Below are positions 1 to 8,797 of a DNA stretch of 34,549 nt, in pieces. The position numbers were made by a program, and so were the translations under genes. The stretch spans positions 1-34,549 of the forward strand of contig JAKPJZ010000176.1 in assembly GCA_029553955.1 (NCBI GenBank), given 5' to 3'. The DNA comes from Chloroflexota bacterium. GTDB taxonomy: Bacteria; Chloroflexota; Anaerolineae; SpSt-313. The notes below the pieces were generated by a model. It was not told the DNA's origin. It worked only from the letters and a program-made list of their open reading frames with translations, and made no database searches. The first letter of the stretch is position 1; each line of letters opens with the position of its first letter.

Positions 1-225
1 TGCAGGGCGCTGCAGTGCCATCGTATAGAGCCCATCCCCCCGGCCCCCTTCCCGCCGCAGCGGGAAGGGGGAGTCCTTAAATGGGGGTTCAGCGGGCGCT
101 TCGCGCGTCGCGCGAAGCGCCCGCTGAACCCCCTAACCTCCTGTTTCCCCGCACCCGCGCCGGGGGCGGGGCTAGGGGTGGGGGGGCTTGATGCTGGAGG
201 CAGGTCGACCGCGTAAGTACTATTA
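1..225. repeat. Non-coding repeat-rich segment with two hairpins
   Basis: No gene is supported here. A C/G-rich hairpin has 12-bp arms at 44-55 and 60-71. A perfect 25-bp inverted repeat lies at 83-107 and 109-133, with a single base between the arms. At 207-223 is a near copy of the end of the MITE-like element found at 14563-14688 (gaccgcgtaagtactat here, gaccgcgtgagtactat there). The segment looks like accumulated small palindromic elements. Whether a transcript from outside the window ends here cannot be seen. Confidence 0.7.
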
Positions 226-286
226 GTTGAACTGAGTAGATCGAATCCAGTAGCCTCCAGTGGTGTTGTGACTAGGTCGTGTTCGC

Positions 287-398
287 AAACCCGTAGCCTA
301 GCCCCCCTTGGCCGCCGCAGGCGGCTTCGTGGGCGTCGAAGGGCGATGATTCGGCCGTCTGGGGGCCTTCGCAGGAATACTTGACCGATGTTCTAAGT
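287..398. repeat. Dispersed intergenic repeat, copy A
   Basis: Contains the core gtagcctagcccccc, then an aggcggcttcgtgggcgtcg segment, then gattcggccgtctg, and ends with caggaata-cttga-gatgttct. The same ordered blocks recur at 13528-13634 (copy B), and the first half recurs at 4405-4475 (copy C). No ORF through it has a plausible start or similarity. The rest of the gap to 640 has a 9-bp hairpin (596-604 with 613-621) and no recognised gene. Confidence 0.7.
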
Positions 399-644
399 GG
401 CGGCGGCTTCAGGGCAGGGGGTTGGAGAGGTTCTGCGAGAGCCGGGCTGGCGCGAAGCACAATACCCGGATAGCGCCCCTCGACACGCGCTGTCTCCGCA
501 CTGTAGCACTCCCTGGGAACCTGGTTACGCTCCGGTGACCAAGTATCTGATAATCGCCGGTCAACTCGCCATCAACATATAGTAGCCACCGCTCGCCACA
601 CCACCATATCTTGTGGTGTGGGCAGATTCTGCCATGCCCGCTTT

Positions 645-674
645 TTGACAGTTGCGCGCCGCCCATGGTATGGT
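645..674 (+). promoter_or_regulatory. Sigma-70-type promoter of the ECF sigma gene
   Basis: TTGACA at 645-650 and TATGGT at 669-674 are separated by 18 bp. Transcription would begin near 681, so the upstream in-frame start codons at 652 and 670 would lie outside the transcript. This supports the later start at 727. Confidence 0.6.
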
Positions 675-726
675 AGACCTCACTCAGCCGTATCTTCTAC
701 GGTGCCTCTGCGTCTACAAGGGAGAA

Positions 727-1278
727 ATGCGCGTGGTGCGCACTGGCGAGGATGCGCCCCTGTTGCGGCGCGTTCAGGACTATGACCCCGTCGCCCTGGC
801 CCACATCTATGACTGCTACGCGGGCCGCATCTATAGCTACATATACTTTCACCTGAGCGATGCCGGGCTGGCCGAGGAGCTGACGGGCACGGTCTTTGTC
901 AAAATGCTGGAGGCCATCCGCGCCGACAAGGCCTGGACCCGCTCCTTCTCCGGCTGGCTCTACCGCATCGCCCACAACCTGGTGGTCGACCACGTGCGCC
1001 GTGACCGGCAGCGCGAGCGCTACGGCCTCGACGAGCGCCTCGCAGCCGAAGGGGCCGACCCGGCCGGCATCGTCGCGCGCCGCCTGGAGCACGAGCGCCT
1101 GCGCCGCGCACTGGCGCAGCTCACCCAAGAGCAGGCGCAGGTCATCGTGGCCAAGTTCGCCGAGGGGTTGTCGAACGCCGAGATCGCCCAGCGCATGGGC
1201 AAGACCGAGGGCGCCATCAAGTCGCTGCAGTTTCGCGCGGTGGCCTCGTTACGCCGGATCCTTGAGGCTGAGGAGTAG
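727..1278 (+). CDS. ECF-type RNA polymerase sigma factor
   Basis: A 183-residue sigma-70 family factor carrying only regions 2 and 4, as in extracytoplasmic-function sigma factors. Region 2 spans about residues 24-92, with the acidic AEELTGTVFVKMLEAI helix and then the FSGWLYRIAHNLVVDHVRR segment that contacts the -10 element. Region 4 (about 133-180) has the helix-turn-helix SNAEIAQRMGKTEGAIKSL. It would direct RNA polymerase to a specific regulon. The start is chosen at 727 because the promoter at 645-674 begins transcription after the earlier in-frame starts. A GGGAG sits very close upstream, so GTG at 733 or 736 is a possible alternative start. A small partner gene follows after 7 bp. No zinc-type anti-sigma gene is visible. 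The signal it responds to cannot be read from the sequence. Confidence 0.88.
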   Translation: MRVVRTGEDAPLLRRVQDYDPVALAHIYDCYAGRIYSYIYFHLSDAGLAEELTGTVFVKMLEAIRADKAWTRSFSGWLYRIAHNLVVDHVRRDRQRERYGLDERLAAEGADPAGIVARRLEHERLRRALAQLTQEQAQVIVAKFAEGLSNAEIAQRMGKTEGAIKSLQFRAVASLRRILEAEE

Positions 1279-1285
1279 GGACAAA

Positions 1286-1516
1286 ATGTGGCGGCCTGAA
1301 GAGGCCGAAGACGCGCTCGACCAGTGTCTGGCCCGCCTGCAACGGGGCGAGCCCGCCGAGGCCTGCCTCGTGGCCTACCCCCACCTGGCCGCCGAGCTGG
1401 CGCCGCTGCTCGCCGTGGCCCGGCGCTTGCTGCTGGCCGCCGCCTGCCCCCACGACCCCGCGCCCGCCCTGGCGCGCATCCGCGCCCGCTTCCTGCAGCG
1501 CATCGGCGAGGACTGA
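1286..1516 (+). CDS. Small protein paired with the sigma factor
   Basis: A 76-residue acidic and alanine/leucine-rich protein starting at ATG 1286, 7 bp after the sigma gene, so almost surely co-transcribed. It contains EDALDQCLARLQRGE followed by CLVAYPHLAAELAPLLAVAR. This pattern (EALxxCLxRLxxGE ... YPxxAAELxPLL) is familiar at the N-terminus of longer proteins encoded next to ECF sigma factors in Chloroflexota and Planctomycetes. Those proteins usually continue into a membrane segment and an extracytoplasmic domain, whereas this one stops after the helical leader. It may be a minimal regulator of the sigma factor or a truncated remnant. The family assignment is from memory of the motif. 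Confidence 0.65.
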   Translation: MWRPEEAEDALDQCLARLQRGEPAEACLVAYPHLAAELAPLLAVARRLLLAAACPHDPAPALARIRARFLQRIGED

Positions 1517-1528
1517 CTCCACCTTCAG

Positions 1529-1574
1529 GGGTTTTTGTCAGCAGTGCGGCGGCGCCGCACTGCTGACAAAAACC

Positions 1575-1575
<1 letters not shown>
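1529..1575. terminator. Bidirectional hairpin between convergent genes
   Basis: A perfect 22-bp inverted repeat (1529-1550 with 1554-1575, 3-nt loop) lies between the sigma operon and the stop codon of mnmG on the other strand. The outer part of the stem is GTTTTTG/CAAAAAC, so each strand has some U-richness on one side, but there is no free U-tract after the stem. A bidirectional terminator is the simplest reading. Confidence 0.65.
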
Positions 1576-3476
<1,901 letters not shown>

Positions 3477-3804
3477 GAGTATTCGCTCCTGACTACTACG
3501 TACTGCGTAATGCGTGATGCGTGATGGGCCGAGCGGCGACCAGCGACGGGCCGCACGTTCCGCTGCCTCCATGGCGTCGCGGCCAACTCGCCCAGCATAC
3601 AGTGCCTTTACGCATTACATTCCACGCATGTGACTGCTCAGCCTGCTGATGTGAGTGGCGTCTTGAACCGCGAAGGGCGCCAAGAACGCGAAGGAGACGC
3701 CAAGGGAGACTGATGGATCCTTCCTCCAGAGGCTTCGTGCTGCCTTCGCGCCCTTGGCGTTCTTCGCGGTTCAGATGACTCGACATGATGGGCTGAGTAG
3801 TTGC
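3477..3804. repeat. Intergenic repeats between mnmG and Nudix gene
   Basis: A 328-bp gap without a supported gene. At 3490-3527 lies a run of cgtaatgcgtgatgcgtgat type, with partial opposite-strand counterparts at 3609-3628 and 3804-3820. The same motif family fills the gaps at 31206-31339 and 32024-32171. At 3664-3695 and 3741-3773 is an imperfect inverted repeat (tgaaccgcgaag ... cttcgcggttca) built from gcgaag/gccaag words. No promoter for mnmG could be read with confidence. Confidence 0.65.
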
Positions 3805-4371
3805 TTACACATTACGTCTTACGAATCGGTGCACCAGCGCTCGAAACCGCCCCCACACGGCCCACTCGCCAGGCAGGCTTTCCAACTGTGCGGCCACGGC
3901 GCTCAGCTCCTCAGACGGCACCTCACGAAAGCCCGAGATGCGCTCGGCCGCGTCGTGTGACGCCAGCGGCTGGGCACCGCCACCCAGTAAGAAGACGTAC
4001 GAGGCGCGCTCCTCGGCCCTGCCGGCGCGCCGGAAGCGATAGCACAGGGCGCCGAGAAAGCGTTCGATGCGCGCCTCCAGACCCGTCTCCTCGTGCATCT
4101 CGCGGCGCACGGCGTCGAGCAGCGCCTCGCCCGGCTCGATGCCGCCCGAGGGCAGACGGTAGGTCCCCGGCGGGTAGAACTGCTTCGTCTGCAGCACCAC
4201 CCGTCCGCCGCTGCGGTGGATCACCAGCACCACCTCGCCCTGACGCTTCTGCCACATGTCCCAGAAGCGCCGCTCGTCGCCACAGTCTCCCAGATCGTAA
4301 TACCGTACCTCTGGCCGGCCGTAGAGCCGCTCGGCCTCGACCAACCCGGGCACAGCCAGGCAGTCATCCAT
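3805..4371 (-). CDS. Nudix hydrolase
   Basis: A 188-residue protein with a complete Nudix box at residues 76-98. It reads GGIEPGE followed by RREMHEETGL and matches G-x5-E-x7-R-E-U-x-E-E-x-G-U with every metal-binding glutamate present. The family hydrolyses nucleoside diphosphates linked to another group; the substrate is not predictable here. The domain is preceded by an N-terminal strand region with VVLVIHRSGGRVVLQTKQF. The start at 4371 has GAGGTAG upstream at good spacing. The last codons and stop lie in a repeat-like tacacattacgtcttacg segment, so the extreme C-terminus may have been altered by repeat insertion. It is transcribed divergently from the toxin-antitoxin pair. Confidence 0.9.
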   Translation of the reverse strand: MDDCLAVPGLVEAERLYGRPEVRYYDLGDCGDERRFWDMWQKRQGEVVLVIHRSGGRVVLQTKQFYPPGTYRLPSGGIEPGEALLDAVRREMHEETGLEARIERFLGALCYRFRRAGRAEERASYVFLLGGGAQPLASHDAAERISGFREVPSEELSAVAAQLESLPGEWAVWGRFRALVHRFVRRNV

Positions 4372-4404
4372 GCGCCTACCTCGCTAGTGGTTCGCCGCGT
4401 TGTT

Positions 4405-4475
4405 TCTGAAGGGCGTAGCCTAGCCCCCCTTGGCCGCCCCAGGCGGCTTCGTGGGCGTCGGGGCCCATCAGAACC
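4405..4475. repeat. Dispersed intergenic repeat, copy C (half copy)
   Basis: Shares gtagcctagccccc and aggcggcttcgtgggcgtcg with copies A (287-398) and B (13528-13634), but lacks the second half. It lies within the likely 5' leader of the Nudix gene. Confidence 0.65.
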
Positions 4476-4507
4476 AATGCGGCGAACCACCGAAAGAACG
4501 TGGGCCT

Positions 4508-4516
4508 ATTATAACA
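4508..4516 (-). promoter_or_regulatory. Extended -10 promoter for the Nudix gene
   Basis: On the minus strand the sequence reads TGTTATAAT, a full TGnTATAAT extended -10, without a recognisable -35. The transcript would start near 4501 and carry a leader of about 130 nt containing repeat copy C. Confidence 0.55.
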
Positions 4517-4542
4517 CAAAGCCTGCAGCCCGTCGCGAGGGG

Positions 4543-4571
4543 TTGACTTCTGAGGCCTTGTGTTGTACAAT
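4543..4571 (+). promoter_or_regulatory. Toxin-antitoxin promoter
   Basis: TTGACT (4543-4548) and TACAAT (4566-4571) are separated by 17 bp. The -10 box overlaps the first TGTACA operator element, so repressor binding would directly block polymerase. Confidence 0.75.
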
Positions 4572-4601
4572 CAAGATACACAAGATGTACAACTCGTACG
4601 A
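4562..4601 (+). promoter_or_regulatory. Putative YefM-type autoregulatory operator
   Basis: Two TGTACA hexamers at 4564-4569 and 4586-4591 are arranged as GTTGTACA ... TGTACAAC. A third palindrome, TCGTACGA, lies at 4594-4601. TGTACA is the known core bound by E. coli YefM/YefM-YoeB. Here the elements overlap the -10 and the start of the transcript of a Phd/YefM-type antitoxin gene. Confidence 0.7.
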
Positions 4602-4624
4602 CCCCTACAACTGGGAGGTGGATA

Positions 4625-4909
4625 GTGCTTCAGCAGGTGCTCGACGCCCATGAGGCGCGCAAGAGGATGCGCGATGTGCTCGACGCTGCAGGCGCAGGCC
4701 GGCTGACCGTCATCGAGCGCTTCGGCAAGCCGGTCGCGGCAGTCATCCCCTATGAGGACTATGTCGCCATACGTGATGTGCTCGAGGAAGCACAGGACGT
4801 CCGCGATGCGCAAGAAGCGCTGGCTGAATACGACCGCGACCCCGAGAGCTTTGCTACGCTGGACCAAGTCGAGCAGGAGTTGAGGGAACAGGGGCTGCTT
4901 GATGGCTGA
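4625..4909 (+). CDS. Phd/YefM-family antitoxin
   Basis: A 94-residue antitoxin of the Phd/YefM family. The N-terminal half is the DNA-binding/dimerisation fold, with RLTVIERFGKPVAAVIPYED as the typical strand-turn segment (about residues 26-45). The acidic C-terminus (residues 55-94) would fold on and neutralise the toxin. The start is a GTG with GGAGGTG about 5 bases upstream. The gene overlaps the toxin gene by 8 bp (ATGGCTGA), which implies translational coupling. It probably represses its own promoter through the TGTACA sites upstream. The family call is firm; the target DNA specificity is inferred from operator resemblance. Confidence 0.9.
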   Translation: MLQQVLDAHEARKRMRDVLDAAGAGRLTVIERFGKPVAAVIPYEDYVAIRDVLEEAQDVRDAQEALAEYDRDPESFATLDQVEQELREQGLLDG

Positions 4910-5174
4910 GCCGCGGCGCTACGCGGTCAAGCTCTCGCGCCAGGCCGGCAAGATGCTCGAGCGGCTGCCGCGTGGCCTGGCCCAACAGGTCACAAAGGCG
5001 CTGCGCGGCCTCGAGAAGAACCCGCGCCCGCACGGGGCGAAAAAGCTCACCGGCTATGATCTGTACCGCGTCAGAGTATGCGATTGGCGCATTGTCTATC
5101 AGGTGCGCGATGCGCAGCTCCTGGTGCTGGTGCTCAAGCTCGCGAGCCGGGGCGACGTCTACAGTGAGCTCTGA
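4902..5174 (+). CDS. RelE/ParE-superfamily toxin
   Basis: A 90-residue basic protein of the RelE fold, starting at ATG 4902 inside the end of the antitoxin gene. It has the N-terminal helix with QAGKMLERLPRGLAQQV. This is followed by the core YDLYRVRVCDWRIVYQV and LVLVLKLASRGDVY, the strands that carry catalytic arginines in RelE mRNA interferases. Arginines within RVRVCDWR and ASRGDVY are present, so the toxin looks intact. It would cleave mRNA at the ribosome when free of antitoxin. Phd-type antitoxin with RelE-type toxin is a common hybrid pairing. Confidence 0.9.
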   Translation: MAEPRRYAVKLSRQAGKMLERLPRGLAQQVTKALRGLEKNPRPHGAKKLTGYDLYRVRVCDWRIVYQVRDAQLLVLVLKLASRGDVYSEL

Positions 5175-5201
5175 GTGACGGCAAGACAAGAAGACCCGTT
5201 C

Positions 5202-5276
5202 GTAGTGAGGGAGAAGGAGTGGGCGGCGTCGCCTGCACCGCGCGGGCGACGCCGCCCACTCCTTCTCCCTCACTAC
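5202..5276. terminator. Long perfect hairpin between relE-like gene and hutI
   Basis: A perfect 32-bp inverted repeat (5202-5233 with 5245-5276, 11-nt loop) sits between two convergent genes, 27 bp after the toxin stop and 10 bp from the hutI stop. It has no U-tract. It may act as a bidirectional terminator. It belongs to the group of unrelated long palindromes described under findings. Confidence 0.6.
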
Positions 5277-5286
5277 CAGCACCCCT

Positions 5287-6519
5287 CTATGCCGCGTTGC
5301 CCCCCACAACCGTCTGCCAGACCAGGTTGCTGCCAAAGCGGTAGGCCAGCTCGCGATAGTCCTCGGCATCGAGGATCACCAGGTCCGCCGCCTTGCCTGG
5401 CGCCAGGCTGCCCACCTCGCCGGCGCGGCCGATGGCATAGGCCGCGTTCAGCGTCGCCGCCACCACCGCCTCGGCCGGCGTCAGCCCCATCATGCGGCAG
5501 GCCAGGGCGATGGTGAAGGGCAGGGACTCGTTGGGCGCCGTGCCGGGGTTGCAGTCGCTGGCCAGGGCCACGATGGCGCCGGCATCGACCCAGGCGCGGC
5601 CGTCGGCGTAGCGCCCGCTCTTCAGGCCAAAGCTCGTGCCCGGCAACAGCACCGCCGCCGTGCTCGACTGCGCCAGCCGCGCCCGCGCCGCATCGGGCGT
5701 CACCATCAGGTGGTCGGCCGAGGCCGCGCCGAGTTCGACCGCCAGCTCGGTCGCCCCCAACGCGGCGAACTCGTCGGCATGTAGCTTGACCCCCAACCCC
5801 AGCTCTTTCGCCCGGCGCAGCACGCGCGCCGTCTCCTCGAGCGTAAAGGCGCCCTCGTCGCAAAAGACATCGCAATACTCGGCCAGGCCCACCACGTGCG
5901 GCAGCATCTCCTCCACGACGAGGTCCACGTAGGCCTCGGCCCGCCCCGCATACTCGGCCGGCACGGCGTGCGCGCCGAGGAAGGTGGGCACCAGGCGCAT
6001 CCCCGTCCGCTCGGCCAGCGCCGGGGTCAGCCGCAGCATACGCAGCTCGGCCTCCACGCTCAGCCCATAGCCGCTCTTGACCTCCGCCGTGGCCGTGCCC
6101 TGGGCGCGCATACGTGCCAGGCGCCGCGCGCTCTCGCCGAGCAACGCCTCGTCGCTCGCCGCCCGCGTGGCGCGCACCGTGCTCATGATGCCCCCGCCCG
6201 AGGCCATGATCTCCTGATAGCCGGCCCCTTTCAGGCGCAGCTCGAACTCGGCGATGCGGCCACCGCCGTAGAGCACGTGGGTGTGCGGGTCCACAAAGGC
6301 AGGCATCACCACGCGGCCCCCGGCGTCGAACTGGCGCTCGGCCTCGTAGCGGCTGCGCACCTCATCCTGCAGCCCCGCCGCCACGATGCGCCCTTCGTGC
6401 ACCGCCACCGCCCCGCCGCGCAGCAGCCCCAGGTCGGCCATGTCCGCGCCACGGCGCGGCGCCGGCGCGGCCAGCGTCAGCAATTGCCCCGCATTCACTA
6501 CCAGGAGATCGACCTTCAC
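5287..6519 (-). CDS. hutI: Imidazolonepropionase HutI
   Basis: A 410-residue amidohydrolase that opens 4-imidazolone-5-propanoate to N-formimino-L-glutamate, the third step of histidine degradation. Metal and catalytic residues are visible: DPHTH (H79, H81), GAH (H184), KLHADEF (H247) and SDCNPGT (D322). SGYGLSVEAELRML is a family signature. The length is normal. The start is GTG 6519, which overlaps the stop of the DinB gene by 4 bp (GTGA), so the two genes are translationally coupled. None of hutH, hutU or hutG is present in the window, so the pathway would have to be completed elsewhere. Confidence 0.95.
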   Translation of the reverse strand: MKVDLLVVNAGQLLTLAAPAPRRGADMADLGLLRGGAVAVHEGRIVAAGLQDEVRSRYEAERQFDAGGRVVMPAFVDPHTHVLYGGGRIAEFELRLKGAGYQEIMASGGGIMSTVRATRAASDEALLGESARRLARMRAQGTATAEVKSGYGLSVEAELRMLRLTPALAERTGMRLVPTFLGAHAVPAEYAGRAEAYVDLVVEEMLPHVVGLAEYCDVFCDEGAFTLEETARVLRRAKELGLGVKLHADEFAALGATELAVELGAASADHLMVTPDAARARLAQSSTAAVLLPGTSFGLKSGRYADGRAWVDAGAIVALASDCNPGTAPNESLPFTIALACRMMGLTPAEAVVAATLNAAYAIGRAGEVGSLAPGKAADLVILDAEDYRELAYRFGSNLVWQTVVGGNAA

Positions 6520-7001
6520 CGCGCCCCCCTCTGGGCGACAATCATCTCGCGCAGCATCTCCAACTGGCCGGCGTGGTAGGTCTCGTGGAAATAGAGGAAG
6601 AAGATCTGCCCGCCCACGGTCATGTCGCGTCCGGCGAACTTGGTCTTCTGCGCCAGCGCCTCGGGTGTGACCTCGCGCAACCCCTGGGCAATCTCCTCTT
6701 GCGCGCGCTCAAACGCCGCAAGCAAGTCCTCGAACGGCACGACGTCAGCGCCCTGGCAGGTCACCGGCTGCGAGCCGTACCCGTAGCGCGCCACCTGAGC
6801 CTCACTGAACACGGGCGGCCGGCCCAAGGTCCTCAGGATCAGGTCGCGGTTCTCGGCCAGGTGCCCCATTGTCCAGTTGAGGCAGTTCGTCTGAAACGGT
6901 GGCTGCACCAGGCTGTCGGCATGGCCGAGGCCCGCGGTCTCGCGCTTGACAATGCTGAGGTTGAAAGCGAAGGCGTTGATGAGCATCTCACGGTCGATCA
7001 T
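6516..7001 (-). CDS. DinB/YfiT-family protein
   Basis: A 161-residue four-helix-bundle protein of the DinB superfamily (putative metal-dependent enzymes, often thiol transferases or hydrolases). The three conserved metal-ligand histidines are visible: H47 in NWTMGHLAENRD, and H139 and H143 in FHETYHAGQLEMLR near the C-terminus. The start at 7001 is supported by AAGGAGG five bases upstream; a longer reading to 7040 lacks one. It is the first gene of a two-gene unit with hutI. The substrate is unknown, and nothing in the protein itself links it to histidine catabolism. Confidence 0.88.
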   Translation of the reverse strand: MIDREMLINAFAFNLSIVKRETAGLGHADSLVQPPFQTNCLNWTMGHLAENRDLILRTLGRPPVFSEAQVARYGYGSQPVTCQGADVVPFEDLLAAFERAQEEIAQGLREVTPEALAQKTKFAGRDMTVGGQIFFLYFHETYHAGQLEMLREMIVAQRGAR

Positions 7002-7054
7002 GGCGTCCTCCTTCGAGAGTGATTGCTGCACACTGCGCACCTACACCATCTCCC

Positions 7055-7082
7055 ATTCTACTCCTATTGCCCCGTCACACAA
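7055..7082 (-). promoter_or_regulatory. Promoter for dinB-hutI
   Basis: On the minus strand TTGTGT (7077-7082) and TAGAAT (7055-7060) are separated by 16 bp, about 50 bp upstream of the DinB start codon. Confidence 0.5.
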
Positions 7083-7091
7083 GCGCCGCGA

Positions 7092-7161
7092 GAGGTCGGT
7101 GCCGGGGAGACACCTGACAGGTCTCCAGAGACCTGTCAGGTGTCTCCCCGGCACCGACCTC
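7092..7161. repeat. 34-bp perfect inverted repeat
   Basis: Perfect arms 7092-7125 and 7128-7161 with a 2-nt spacer. It lies between two minus-strand genes, just after the DUF1622 stop and upstream of the dinB-hutI promoter, so it could end the DUF1622 transcript. No U-tract follows. Confidence 0.7.
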
Positions 7162-7190
7162 CGCTACTATCAGCATGTGGCCGTCTCGAC

Positions 7191-7625
7191 TCACGGTGGG
7201 CCGCGCCCTCGGGGGTCGGCCGCCTCCTCGCCATCTCCCCCATCCGGCATCCTCGCCAGCGCCCCCGGCCGCGTGCCCTCCCAGGGCCAGCGCCCGGTGA
7301 CTTCGACCTCCAGCGACCAGCTCAGGAACGTCCGGATGAGCACGATCAGCCCCAGCACGCCGACGGATTGCAGCGTGGGCGTGACGGCGATGCTGCGGAT
7401 GATATCGGCGGCCACCAGCAGCTCCAGGCCCAGGAGGATGGCGCGGCCCAGCCCGCGCCGGAGGTTGCGGTAGGCAGGGGGCATGCGCGCGCCGTGTCGA
7501 CGCTCGCCGGCGAGGAGGGCGCGCGCAAAGGTGTACAGCGCGAGGCCGCTGCCGATGACCAGCGCGCCCACGCCGGCGGCCTCGAAGCCGCTGACGATGA
7601 AGGCGATGACGTCTTGGAATGACAT
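7191..7625 (-). CDS. DUF1622 membrane protein
   Basis: A 144-residue membrane protein with three hydrophobic segments: around residues 5-35, 65-85 (AILLGLELLVAADIIRSIAV) and 95-110 (VLGLIVLIRTFLSWSLEVEV). The LLGLELLVAADII and VLIRTFLSWSLEVE strings are typical of DUF1622 proteins, which have no established function. The C-terminal 30 residues are hydrophilic and glycine-rich. The start MSFQDVIAF at 7625 is preferred by comparison with family N-termini. No strong ribosome binding site is visible, and an in-frame ATG at 7649 is the alternative. It is probably co-transcribed with the upstream SnoaL-like gene. Confidence 0.8.
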   Translation of the reverse strand: MSFQDVIAFIVSGFEAAGVGALVIGSGLALYTFARALLAGERRHGARMPPAYRNLRRGLGRAILLGLELLVAADIIRSIAVTPTLQSVGVLGLIVLIRTFLSWSLEVEVTGRWPWEGTRPGALARMPDGGDGEEAADPRGRGPP

Positions 7626-7706
7626 GCTGAGAAAAACAGCATACAGCATGCCACCGGCGGCGCGGGCGCCTCACGCAGGAGCTCGCGTATCGGCCCGGGG
7701 GCAGGT

Positions 7707-8165
7707 TCAGCCGCGCTCCGCCGGCGCGCCCGCGGCTGCCTTCACCTGCTCGCTCGCCAGCTCCTTCAGCGCCGGTGCCATGTCGGTGTGATGGTACGCC
7801 ATCTTCCATTCGCCGTGCTCATCGCGACGAAAGATGGAGGTGGCGCGGTGGCCGACGGTGACCTTTTTGCCGTTGCGTTCGCTCGTCTCTCCCTGCTCCA
7901 CGCAGGCCGCGAAGGCCATGTTGCCCTCCACGCGGATCTCCAGGTCCTTGGCCTCCACGTGGCCGCCCTGCAGCAGTTGCGAGGCCTCGACGAACTCGGC
8001 GTTCACCTCATCCCAACCCAGGCGCCGCCGGCCGAACGGCCCCAACTGCATCACATCGGGGCCATGCGCCCACACCATGGCCATCGGCGCCACATCGCCG
8101 GCAAGCATGCGGTTCAGTGCCTCGAAAAAGCGCTCCGTCGCCTTGCGCACCTCTACTTCATGCAT
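7707..8165 (-). CDS. SnoaL-like/NTF2-fold protein
   Basis: A 152-residue protein of the NTF2-like superfamily. The pattern is an N-terminal helix pair (ATERFFEALNRMLAGD), then MAMVWAHGPDVMQLGPFGRRRLGWDEV and a C-terminal sheet ending GEWKMAYHHTDMAP, as in DUF4440/SnoaL_3 proteins. Members are small cone-shaped barrels with varied or unknown ligands, so no reaction is assigned. The start at 8165 has AAGGAG six bases upstream. The longer reading beyond it crosses unrelated sequence. Confidence 0.82.
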   Translation of the reverse strand: MHEVEVRKATERFFEALNRMLAGDVAPMAMVWAHGPDVMQLGPFGRRRLGWDEVNAEFVEASQLLQGGHVEAKDLEIRVEGNMAFAACVEQGETSERNGKKVTVGHRATSIFRRDEHGEWKMAYHHTDMAPALKELASEQVKAAAGAPAERG

Positions 8166-8333
8166 CGTGCACTCCTTGCGGTCGTTGTGTCGGGTGCCCA
8201 CGCCGCAGTATAGAGTAGGCCGCGCCCCACGGCCACCGCAAAACGCGCCAATCGTGGGCGACCGCCGTTTGTAGTACCGGAGAGCGGGTGTGGCCCCGAC
8301 ACTCCGGGGATATGCCCATGCGCCCTGGCGGGA

Positions 8334-8362
8334 TTGTCGCAGCCACCAGGTTGGGGTAGAAT
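8334..8362 (+). promoter_or_regulatory. Promoter of the SUI1-like gene
   Basis: TTGTCG (8334-8339) and TAGAAT (8357-8362) are separated by 17 bp and lie 47 bp upstream of the start codon. The rest of the 8166-8408 gap shows no gene. A possible minus-strand TATACT at 8207-8212 lacks a -35. Confidence 0.6.
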
Positions 8363-8408
8363 ATCGCCGCAGACACTGGCGTGAACAGACCGACAGGTGA
8401 GAGATCAC

Positions 8409-8750
8409 ATGGCAGGCGAAAAGGACCAAGTCGTATACTCGACCGGGCGCCCCTCCGGCAAGCGCCGCCCCGAGCCCGCCGGGCCGCAGGCGGTCAGCCT
8501 GCCGCCCCGCGAGCAGACGGCGCGCATCCAGCGCGAGAAGAAGGGCCGCGGCGGCAAGACGGTGACCGTGGTGAGTGGCCTGCAACTCACCCCCGGCGAC
8601 CTGGAGGCCCTGGCCAAGCGGCTGAAAGCCCTCTGCGGCTCCGGCGGCACGGTCAAAGAAGGCCGCATCGAGGTCCAGGGCGACCATCGCGAGCGCATCG
8701 CCGCCGAGCTGCAAAGGCTGGGGTATAGGAGCAAGTTCGTCGGGGGCTGA
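8409..8750 (+). CDS. eIF1/SUI1-like translation factor (YciH family)
   Basis: A 113-residue protein matching bacterial YciH and archaeal/eukaryotic eIF1. It has VVYSTGRPSG near the N-terminus, the basic loop ARIQREKKGRGGKTVTVVSG (residues 38-57), and then LKALCGSGGTVKEGRIEVQG and the terminal FVGG. eIF1 monitors start-codon selection on the small ribosomal subunit; bacterial YciH has been proposed to modulate initiation under stress. Start ATG 8409 with GGTGAG upstream gives a family-like length. It stands alone between its own promoter and birA. Confidence 0.93.
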   Translation: MAGEKDQVVYSTGRPSGKRRPEPAGPQAVSLPPREQTARIQREKKGRGGKTVTVVSGLQLTPGDLEALAKRLKALCGSGGTVKEGRIEVQGDHRERIAAELQRLGYRSKFVGG

Positions 8751-8760
8751 GGGAACGCGG

Positions 8761-8789
8761 TTGACGTCGTCTTCATCCTGTAGTACTCT
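8761..8789 (+). promoter_or_regulatory. Possible birA promoter
   Basis: TTGACG (8761-8766) and TACTCT (8784-8789) are separated by 17 bp, in the short gap before birA. The -10 match is modest. Confidence 0.4.
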
Positions 8790-8797
8790 CCCTACTC

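Noticed and set aside
226..640. Possible RNA gene in the left gap
   Set aside because: No cloverleaf, anticodon arm, TTCRA loop or rRNA-like stretch could be found; only repeat copy A and one 9-bp hairpin are present.
5287..7001. A histidine-utilisation operon
   Set aside because: Only hutI is recognisable. The coupled DinB-family protein is not a known Hut enzyme, and no hutH, hutU, hutG or hutC occurs in the window.
7075..7809. Long minus-strand frame across the DUF1622 gene and the 7092-7161 hairpin
   Set aside because: It reads through a palindrome and through DUF1622 in the wrong frame, with low-complexity Arg/Gly/His composition.
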